Below, in pieces: positions 57,160 through 64,000 of a stretch of 64,000 bases of DNA (the first letter of the stretch is position 1; each line of letters opens with the position of its first letter). The DNA is taken from the NCBI RefSeq assembly GCF_027887165.1, contig NC_077230.1, forward strand, positions 338,654,322 through 338,718,321. The letters are read 5' to 3'. The notes below the pieces were generated by a model. That model saw only the letters and a list, made by a program, of their open reading frames with translations, did not search any database and was not told the origin of the DNA. The position numbers and the translations under genes were made by a program. The DNA comes from Monodelphis domestica (Eukaryota > Chordata > Mammalia > Didelphimorphia > Didelphidae).

Positions 57160-57850
57160 AAGGTGAGATGAAATATGAGAAAATGGATATGCTAATTAAC
57201 TTAATTTGCTTAACTATGTAGACAATAAAGCTGTGTGATACTGGCTCCAATTATGTAGGACCCAGAGTGACTCAGAGAAGCTGACAATCCTTGAGAGAAT
57301 GACTGTGAATAAACCTAGATGAAGTAACCATGGAAACCTGGGGTGGGATACTTGGCTACCTTTGGGTCTCACTCTCTGCTGAGCTGTCTATCTCTTTCTG
57401 TAAACCTTGGGCCTTAACTACTGGACACTTGGCCTTGAGATGCTCTGGGTCACTGCATTGCTGAAACCTTGGGACTGAGTCACTTTATACTTACTCGTCT
57501 TGCTGTCTTGTGCTGAACGTATATACCAAAGAGTCTTTGTTCCCCCTTGCACCTGAGAATCTGTCACTCCTGTTCCTGGAACTCTCTGCTCTTATCATCC
57601 CAGACCCCTCCCTGAATCTGCCCCTTCTAGCCCCTTTTCTAATCTTAATTTGCTAGGAAATTCTTTAATCCGTTCTTTTCTGCTTGGAGAGGAGCTCCTT
57701 GGCAAAAGGCTGATGAGCTCCACAGTTATGCATGTCTTTACTTAATAAAGATTATCTTGATTTTTAAAGACTTCATATCTCTTCTTATTCTGGGAAAGTG
57801 GTATGGAAGTCTCGAGGATTCTGTGTTTGTCAGTGCCCTCACCATGTTTG
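57160..57850 (+). mobile_element. Possible solo LTR relic
   Basis: Unassigned 0.7 kb with pyrimidine-rich text and a late 'cttaataaagattatcttg' followed by a short tail, LTR-like in layout. Ends not fixed, no duplication found. Confidence 0.3.
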
Positions 57851-57954
57851 CTTCCCTTTGGAGGAAAGAGTCCCAAGTTCTATAGAATTTGTGCCTCAGT
57901 TTACAAATGCAATACAACTTAGAATATAAAAAAGTGGATTGGAGCACAAAGTCA

Positions 57955-58090
57955 ACAAGCATTTGTTAAGCATCTTCATTGTGACAGACATTGGATCAAA
58001 TTGTTGTCTCTAAATAGAAATACAAAAAACGGATACAATCTCTATTTCCAGGAAGCTTGCATTCTAATGAATGAGGGAAGGGGTCTGGAA
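57955..58090 (+). repeat. L2 fragment
   Basis: 'caagcatttgttaagcatct' and 'aggaagcttgcattctaatg'. Confidence 0.5.
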
Positions 58091-58128
58091 GAATGTCTAT
58101 AATTTTATGGTACCCAAGAGCAATTTAG

Positions 58129-58377
58129 AGATACGTAGGTGGCTCAGTAGATAGAGCACCAGACCTGGAGTCTGGAACACTTGGGTTCAAATCTGACCTC
58201 AGATACTTACTAGATGTGTAACCCTGGGCAAGTCATTTAACCTTGTTTGTTTCAGTTTCCTAATTTGTAAAATGAGTTGGAGAAGAAAATGACAAACCAC
58301 TCTAGTATCTTTGCCAAGAAAACTCCAAATGGGCTCATAAAGAATCAGACACGACTGAAATGGCTGAAAAACAACAG
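58129..58377 (+). repeat. RTE-tailed SINE
   Basis: 'aggtggctcagtagatagag' to 'ggctgaaaaacaacag'. Confidence 0.75.
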
Positions 58378-58632
58378 TAGTTGCTAGGTAGCCCAGTAAA
58401 TAGTGCTAGGTCTGAAGTTGAGCACCTGAATTCAAATCTAACCTTAGACATTTACTAGCTATGTGGCCCTGGGCAAGTCACTTAATTTCTGTTTGCCTTA
58501 GTTTCATCAAATATAAAATGCAATATAATCATTACACCAACCTCCCAGGGTTCTTGTGAAAATTAAATGATATAATATTTATAAAATGCATAGCAGAATG
58601 CTGCCACAGTAATGGTGCCTAACAAATCCTTG
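58378..58632 (+). repeat. MAR1-like SINE
   Basis: 'ggccctgggcaagtcactta' to 'gaatgctgccacagtaatgg'. Confidence 0.65.
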
Positions 58633-58659
58633 TTTCCTTCCTTCCTCATAATTTATGAT

Positions 58660-58815
58660 AAATGTTGGTTGAATATACAAAGTACATGCATGTCCATTAT
58701 CTTATTTGATCCTTTGAAAACTCAGTGAGATAGGGTTAACTTTATTATCTCCACTTTGCAGATTATGACCAAAGACCTAGGAACTACCAAAGTGCAGAGC
58801 CAAGACAAAGCATTT
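58660..58815 (-). repeat. MIR-like SINE
   Basis: 'ttatcttatttgatcctttg' and 'tatctccactttgcagatta'. Confidence 0.5.
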
Positions 58816-58999
58816 TTTCCCTTCAGCAAAGTTTGAAGATTGAGCTCCTTTTGCATATTGTCTTCTTACAGTAAAATATAAGCTTCTTAAATGTAGAGAT
58901 TATCTTTCTTTTTGCTTGTATTTGAATCCTCATTGCTTAAAACCTGGTAAGCACCTATAAAATCTTCATTGCCTAGCCTTTTCTGAATATTCTGAATAT

Positions 59000-59650
59000 T
59001 TGATAATATCTGAGATTCTACTTCCCACCTATCAGATTGGCCAAAATGACAAAAAAAAAGGAAAATGGCAGGTGTTGGAGGGGTGGTAGGGAAATAGGCA
59101 CATGAATGTACTGTTGGTGATGTTCCTTGGTATAGGCATTGTGATAAATAAATTTGGAACTATATCCCTGAAGTCACTAGACTATGTATATCTTTAGATC
59201 CACCAATATCACTAAGCTTACTCTCAAAGATTTCAAAGAAAGAAGGAAAAAGCTCATATATGCAAAAATATTAGTAGTAGTTCTTTTTTTGTAGTGACAA
59301 AAAAAGTGGAAAGTAAAGGGATGCCCATTAGTTATAGAAGAGCTGAATGAATTATGATTCATATGAATGCAATGGAATACTACTTTGTTTAAAGAAATGA
59401 TGAAGGGAATGGAAATCTGAGAAGACTTGTGAATTGTTACAGTGAAGTTAAGAGAACCAAGAGAACAATTTATATAGCATTATTGTAAAGACACATAACT
59501 TTGAAGGTCTTAGGAGCTCAAATCAAGGATATGACTAGCCCTGGTTTAAGAGGACCAAGGATGATGCATATAACTCATTGCCTGACAGAAAGTGATGGAT
59601 ACCTGATGCAGCATGAGACATGCATTTTTGGACATGACCATTACAGAAAT
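59000..59650 (+). repeat. L1 3' region
   Basis: 'cctatcagattggccaaaat', 'tgcaatggaatactacttt' and 'gaaatgatgaagggaatgg' follow the L1 3' order in sense orientation. Confidence 0.65.
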
Positions 59651-59654
59651 CTGG

Positions 59655-59885
59655 TGCAATGGATAGAGAGCAAAGCTTGGAGTCAAGAAGACCTAAATTC
59701 AAATAAAGCTTCAAATACTCACTAGCTGTGTGACCCTGGGTGAGTGACTGGATTTTTGTTTGCCTCAGTTTCCTCAGGAATAAAATGGGGATAATAACCT
59801 ACCTCCCAGGATTATTGTGAAGATCAGCTGAGATAACTGTAAATCTCTTAGTACATAATAGGCACTATAGAAATGTTAGCTATTA
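59655..59885 (+). repeat. MAR1-like SINE
   Basis: 'gcaatggatagagagcaaag' to 'cactatagaaatgttagcta'. Confidence 0.7.
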
Positions 59886-59895
59886 GTATTAGAAT

Positions 59896-60155
59896 TAGTA
59901 TTGTTAGTTGGCCCAGCCTGGAATCAGTAAAATTTATGTTCAAATCCACTCTCAGACACACACTAATTCTAATTCTGTGATCCTTGGAAAGTCACTTAAC
60001 CTATTTGCCTCAGTTTCCTCAACTGTAAAATGGAGATAAAAGCCCTTACATCCCAGGGTTGATGTGAGGATCAAATAAGATAATTATAAAGTGCTTAGCA
60101 TAGTGTTTGGCACATGGCAGGTGCAATATAAATGCTGCTTATGATTAATTATAAT
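59896..60155 (+). repeat. MAR1-like SINE
   Basis: 'gatccttggaaagtcactta' to 'gcaatataaatgctgctta'. Confidence 0.7.
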
Positions 60156-60186
60156 AATGTTACAATAAGGTTTTTATTTTTCTTTA

Positions 60187-60285
60187 ATATTTTTAAAAAA
60201 TCTTTACCTTCCATCTTAGAATCCATATTGTGTATTGGTTCTAAGGCAGAAGGGCAGCCAGGCAAGGGGATTAAAGGGTCACAAG
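60187..60285 (-). repeat. WSINE1-like SINE fragment
   Basis: 'atctttaccttccatcttag' and 'gtattggttctaaggcagaa'. Confidence 0.6.
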
Positions 60286-60579
60286 CTTCTTTTTTTTCAA
60301 TGGGAGTTGGGAGGGAGAAAAATAATTTTGTTAAATGGAAAGAAATTAAATTAAGGAAAAATTTTAAAGATGCAACAAAGAAAAGAAAAGAAATCACTTT
60401 AAAATATTCTTTAATTACATTCTGAGAAACACGGGAAAGTGCTCCCTCTGAACTCTGACCTACAAGGTAGCCCTAACATATTTTGGTTGAAATGATTGGA
60501 AGTGAAGGGGGAACACCCTCTCTCGATCGTCCAATCCTTTTGCCAAGATTGAATGATTGACAAATAGGTTCCTTATACG
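60286..60579. other. Segment upstream of NARS2 promoter
   Basis: AT/purine-rich to 60430, then unassigned sequence leading into the CpG-rich promoter. Confidence 0.5.
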
Positions 60580-60672
60580 CCAGCCACCCAGGAGATGTCT
60601 GGCCCTTCTCTCCGGCCCAAATCCAACCTCTCTTCGCTACAGGGGTGGAAGCTCCGCCACACTGCTGCGTCG

Positions 60673-60680
60673 TGACGTCA
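60673..60680. promoter_or_regulatory. Consensus CRE (CREB/ATF site)
   Basis: The palindrome TGACGTCA is seen directly. It lies about 350 bp upstream of the NARS2 ATG in the CpG-rich promoter. CREB/ATF factors are known to bind it; use in this species is inferred. Confidence 0.7.
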
Positions 60681-60703
60681 CCACCAACGTTAGTGCGGCG
60701 ACG

Positions 60704-60711
60704 TGACGTCG
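60704..60711. promoter_or_regulatory. Near-consensus CRE, second copy
   Basis: TGACGTCG matches the CRE at 7 of 8 positions and starts 31 bp after the first CRE, about three helical turns. Both sites would lie on one DNA face. Confidence 0.55.
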
Positions 60712-60945
60712 CGGCGGCAGAGGCGTGCAGAGCGCTTAAGGAGCCTGAAGGCAGATATTTTTAACTTTCCCTAGGCTTCAGGGCAGCTTGCTGGGGTACC
60801 CGGTGATTTGTCAGCGGGCCTCTTTCTTGCTTTTTCACTTTTCGAGCTCGGCCGGGGGAAGGCAGGGTTGGGGTGCGGTTCCTGCGTCCAGTTTGTGTGC
60901 TGGAGGACTGGCGCGTGAGGGAGTCCTGGAGCGTGGGTAGCCGGG

Positions 60946-60990
60946 ATGGGAGCCTCGAGCGTCCTCTGGGCCCGAGCTCTTGAGCAGTGA
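60946..60990 (+). promoter_or_regulatory. Upstream ORF (14 codons) in NARS2 leader
   Basis: The ATG at 60946 has G at -3 and G at +4, a strong Kozak context. It opens MGASSVLWARALEQ and stops at 60988-60990, 35 bp before the NARS2 ATG. It is in another frame from NARS2. It matters only if transcription starts upstream of 60946, which is likely but not shown. It could lower initiation at NARS2. Confidence 0.45.
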
Positions 60991-61025
60991 CTGGCTGGAA
61001 GTGGGAATTGAAAGACCTTTTTACC

Positions 61026-61172
61026 ATGTGGGCTGCCCGAGCCCTGCTCCCCAGGGTCTTACGCACCTACTGCACCACTGTCCCTTGCCCTAGGCCCACA
61101 CAGCCCCCCAAAGTGAGCATCCGGGATGCCCTTGTGAACCAGAACCCAAATGGGGAGAATGTTAAAGTGCAG
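61026..61172 (+). CDS. NARS2: NARS2 coding exon 1 (mitochondrial Asn-tRNA synthetase, partial)
   Basis: This is the first coding exon of mitochondrial asparaginyl-tRNA synthetase, a class II synthetase that charges mitochondrial tRNA-Asn with asparagine in the matrix. It encodes residues 1-49. Residues 1-29 begin MWAARALLPRVLRTY, rich in Arg and Ala with no acidic residue, as expected of a cleaved mitochondrial presequence. Residues 30-49 (VSIRDALVNQN, then NGENVKVQ) resemble human NARS2 (LSVRDALGAQN, then SGERIKIQ). The ATG at 61026 is the first in frame after the stop at 60981-60983 and has A at -3. The exon ends after codon 49 in phase 0, with donor GT at 61173-61174. The presequence is poorly conserved, as is usual. 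The rest of the gene lies mostly beyond the window. Confidence 0.92.
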
Positions 61173-62496
61173 GTTGGTGAAAGTATTTTCATTCTGCTGT
61201 TCTAGCTCCCCTGCTTGTTTTCCCGGCACAGCCCCTCCAGATGGACCTATCCTCAAAAGGCATACACCAGGGCATGTGCGAGAATTCTATGGGTTCCCAT
61301 TTTCTTTGGCTTGGATTTCATTAATGTTCACAAACTTATGTTGGTTAAATGGGGGGGGGGGGGAGAAGGCAACCCATACATAGTTTTTTTTTCAATAAAA
61401 CATAATTTATGCATATGTAATAAAAATATAGAGCCCTTAAAATTACCCAGTTATCCTATCTTCACCATTTCATTTGCCTTATTAATAATCTATATGCTAT
61501 TGCCACTTATCCCATCCCTTGTGACAAGTACACAGTTGAACAAATCAATACATTGGCTTTATGGAAAACCATATACTTCATTTGCCCCCATACTTCACCA
61601 CCCCTCAGGCTCTTCCTCCCTCCCCTTTTTAATAAATGTTTTCAGATTGTTTATAAAACAGACCCAAAGCTTAATTGTTATAAATTGTAAGGTCAAACGA
61701 CTTTCATAATATTAAATGACAAAGATATGGATCAGATGAGCTTCTTACAAAAATTCTCTTACCTGGGTCTGGGACAACCTTTAAAGAAGTCAATTCAATG
61801 GGCAATCATTGAATTGGCATTCTTGGTCACATAAGCCAACCTTGATTCAACCATCCTTGCCTTGTTGTTTCCATAGGTTTCATATTTCTTCAAGGATCAA
61901 AATTTAAAAAATTTTACTAAGATTTGCTTATGGGCATGCTGTAACATCTAGTGAAGTTTGGCTATGTCTGTTTATGCTTATTCGTTTTAGATTTATGAAA
62001 CCATAGTTTTTCAGAGAATGTTTTAAGGGTTTTTTTTTTTTTGCGCTCCTAGTCCTGTTACTTAATTTAAGAGCTTACTGGGTAGTATATGAGTTGAAAG
62101 AGCTATTTGACTTTTTATCTGTTTTTACACAGGTTAGGATATACTTCTGTCACTTTTTGTCTCAGAATTTTTTAATTCTTTCAAGGCCCAAATCAAGTGG
62201 TATCTTCTATAGAAAGTGTTTCCTGGACCTCTTGGTTTTTCTTCTTGCCTCCCTCATATTGTCTTGAGTTTGCTTCTATGCAGAAATGTTTTCTCTTTCC
62301 AGTAGAATTTCATCTCTTTCATGGCATTAACTAGTTTTTCTTTAGACTTTAAATCCCCAGCAAATGTCTCGTATAATAATTGTTCTAAAAATACTTGTGA
62401 AATCATTGAATTTGAGTGGCATCTTTTATGTACCTGATTTTAGTTTAAAATATCCTTTGAGCTTACATTCAAAATGATGTTTTTCTTCTCCTTCAG
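61173..62496 (+). other. NARS2: NARS2 intron 1
   Basis: GT-AG intron of 1,324 bp. It holds a G tract near 61350-61362 and an AT-rich stretch at about 61380-61720 that may be an old reverse L1 3' region (weak). It also holds an L2-like relic at 62170-62405. Confidence 0.9.
62170..62405 (-). repeat. L2 LINE relic
   Basis: The 'caaggcccaaatcaagtgg' stretch and following text resemble the reverse complement of the L2 3' region. Strongly diverged. Confidence 0.4.
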
Positions 62497-62606
62497 GGCT
62501 GGGTTCGCTCAGTTCGATCCCAGAAGGAAGTTTTATTCCTCCATATAAATGATGGATCTTCCTTGGAACATTTGCAGATTGTAGCGGACCCAAGCTTAGG
62601 CAGTTG
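62497..62606 (+). CDS. NARS2: NARS2 coding exon 2 (anticodon-binding OB fold, partial)
   Basis: This second coding exon encodes residues 50-85 plus two bases of codon 86. The reading [20 protein letters not shown] then [11 protein letters not shown] matches human NARS2 ([31 protein letters not shown]) nearly residue for residue. It is the first strand region of the N-terminal OB fold that binds the tRNA anticodon in AsxRS/LysRS-type enzymes. The acceptor is a pyrimidine tract ending CAG at 62494-62496; the donor GTGAGTG begins at 62607. The 110-bp length gives phase 2. The frame joins exon 1 without a shift and has no stop. Catalytic-domain exons are not in this window. Confidence 0.95.
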
Positions 62607-62788
62607 GTGAGTGAAAAATTGTTTTGTGCCTTGAACTTTGTTTAATGACATTTTAATGAACTTTTTCATGAGATTTGAAAATGAATTTCCTTCCTTATAG
62701 AACTGTGAGGACTGAAGAAATGTAATATGACAATTTGTAGTGTTGATACCTTCTTACCCACTGTCAAGATTGAAAGTGGACCTTATTG

Positions 62789-63450
62789 TGTTGGAATCAT
62801 GTGCCTAGGGCTGTTTGAGGAATTGAACTGATACTGAAAAATTAATTTAGTTGAATTTATCATACTAATCATACTAATACCAACTAAGGAAAATTGATAT
62901 TGAATTATATTGTTTATTTGTAATATTTCTATATGAAATAATTTTCCCCTTTGCCTCCCAAGGTCAGGTTGGCTAAAACAGCCTGCTTCCAAACTAAGAA
63001 TATTCCTAATATTATGTCCCTCCCACACCCCCCAATCAGACTGGGCTGGGACCTTTTGTGTTTTGTTGAGACTTTGAAAAGATTAAAGGCAAGCTGATCA
63101 GCCATGCTGAACTTTGACCCAAGGCTAGTGAAAGTGTATGCTGATATTTTCCTTATTTAGGCAAAGATCCACCTCCCCAGCAGTAAAGTATTGAGGGAGG
63201 AGTCAAGGTCTCTTAAGACCACCTTCTCTTTCAAATATCCACCAATGGGGATTGCCAGGGAAGAGCCAAGAGATGTACTGTCACACTTGCCTTTAAAGGA
63301 GAGAATCAGGGCTCACTCAGGGTCTTTCCTTTAGGAGGCTAGTGAAAGATCCATTCTTTGTTAACATACATCTGTTAATAAACAATGTTATTCTTGGGGA
63401 AATGGCTTCATATTCTTTATTGATTAAAATTCAGACAGTACACAACAACA
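62789..63450 (+). mobile_element. Probable solo LTR in NARS2 intron 2
   Basis: Starts TGTTGGAATCATG and ends near GACAGTACACAACAACA. Close to the right end are an AATAAA signal and a short U5-like tail, as in an LTR. No internal retroviral sequence is attached. The right boundary is uncertain by a few bases and no clear duplication was found. It is a fossil in the same orientation as NARS2. Confidence 0.5.
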
Positions 63451-63549
63451 GTAAGTTTCATAATTTGCATAGTTTGAAGGGTTCATTATACTTTGGATTG
63501 CTTTACTTTTACATTATACTTTCTTAATATAGTTAATTGTAGAAATAGA

Positions 63550-63770
63550 GAAATTTATATCATGTTTTAAAGATTGAAAAGCACTTTACATATTCTCATT
63601 TGAGTCTTGTAACTACTTTGTAAGATAAATACCATAGGTAGTATTAACATCCTGTTACAAATAATGAAACTGCGAAATTAGGTGTTTCCACAGATTACAT
63701 AGGTTAGAGGTGGAATATAAACATAGGTGTTTCCCTGACTCCAAACCCAGTACACTTGCCATAGCTTCTC
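63550..63770 (-). repeat. MIR-like SINE
   Basis: Reverse-oriented CORE-SINE: 'aaagcactttacatattctc', a degraded 'gatgaggaaactg' segment, then a 'ccagtacacttgcc' end. Confidence 0.5.
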
Positions 63771-63954
63771 TACTAGACTGTAAGTTCTTAGGAAAGAGAC
63801 TATATCATACTCATTTTTGTGTGTTCGACACATAGAAGTGGTTGAGAAATTGAAATGAATAAGCTGCTGCATCAGATTGTTGCACTTAAAACTGGAAAGG
63901 TATGTTAAAGGTCATCTGATGGTTAGAAAATCTAAGTGGCTTTACATAATCATT

Positions 63955-64000
63955 CAATAATAGCATATTAAGCATTTATGTGCCTAGTCCTGTGTTAAGC
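63955..64000 (+). repeat. L2 fragment cut by window end
   Basis: 'attaagcatttatgtgcc' and 'ctgtgttaagc' match the common L2 3' module seen elsewhere here. Confidence 0.4.

Larger units (their letters stand above)
60580..61025 (+). promoter_or_regulatory. NARS2: CpG-rich NARS2 promoter and 5' leader
   Basis: CpG density rises sharply here compared with the CpG-poor flanks, which is typical of a housekeeping CpG-island promoter. A perfect CRE palindrome TGACGTCA lies at 60673-60680 and a 7/8 match, TGACGTCG, at 60704-60711. No TATA box is evident. The transcription start cannot be placed exactly; it is probably between about 60700 and 60940. An in-frame stop (TGA, 60981-60983) precedes the NARS2 ATG, so the reading frame does not extend upstream. 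The CpG-rich stretch continues into coding exon 1. Confidence 0.8.
62607..64000 (+). other. NARS2: NARS2 intron 2 (start only)
   Basis: It begins with donor GTGAGTG and continues past the window. It contains a probable sense solo LTR (62789-63450), a reverse MIR-like SINE and an L2 fragment. No further coding exon was recognised up to 64000. Confidence 0.85.

Noticed and set aside
1-60580. CRISPR arrays, operons or bacterial-type systems
   Set aside because: The window is mammalian; regular repeats are microsatellites and dispersed SINEs without spacer structure.
60761-61066. 101-codon open frame on the minus strand over the NARS2 promoter and exon 1
   Set aside because: It overlaps the real exon 1 and owes its openness to GC-rich composition; no family resemblance.
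61215-61709. 164-codon open frame in NARS2 intron 1
   Set aside because: It lies wholly in the intron, has no domain, and includes a low-complexity G run.

Overview
The window looks like nuclear DNA of a marsupial mammal. It is dense with marsupial-type SINEs: tRNA-headed WSINE1-like copies, SINEs with an RTE-type tail, and MIR/MAR1-like CORE-SINEs. It also holds 3' ends of a marsupial-type L1, old L2 and CR1/L3 relics, solo LTRs and small non-autonomous hAT elements. CpG is depleted almost everywhere except at one promoter. All family names come from memory of consensus sequences, not from a search, and the species cannot be fixed from sequence alone.

The only protein-coding gene I can support starts at the right edge on the + strand. 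It is NARS2, mitochondrial asparaginyl-tRNA synthetase. A CpG-rich promoter (about 60.58-61.02 kb) leads to coding exon 1 (61026-61172), a 1.3-kb intron, coding exon 2 (62497-62606) and the start of intron 2, which runs off the window. Exon 1 encodes an Arg-rich presequence. Exon 2 encodes the start of the anticodon-binding OB fold and closely resembles human NARS2. The promoter has a perfect cAMP-response palindrome, a near-copy 31 bp away, and a short upstream ORF in strong context.

The first 60 kb appear intergenic. In human the gene upstream of NARS2 is TENM4, so this is probably the TENM4-NARS2 interval; that is inference, because no TENM4 exon was seen. The region is layered repeats with unassigned segments between them, some of which could be conserved regulatory DNA. 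Two decayed RNA copies were found, a U6 snRNA pseudogene (13.9 kb) and a 7SL RNA pseudogene (27.4 kb).

The LTR fossils include two solo LTRs of one ~950-980-bp family (6.7 and 20.8 kb), ~290-bp LTRs at 13.6 and 36.1 kb, and a short two-LTR element at 23.2-26.1 kb. The 3' LTR of that last element carries a 559-bp CpG-rich insertion flanked by a 5-bp duplication that I cannot classify. This insertion is the least explained sequence in the window. I found no undescribed gene system, operon, CRISPR array or intact mobile element.
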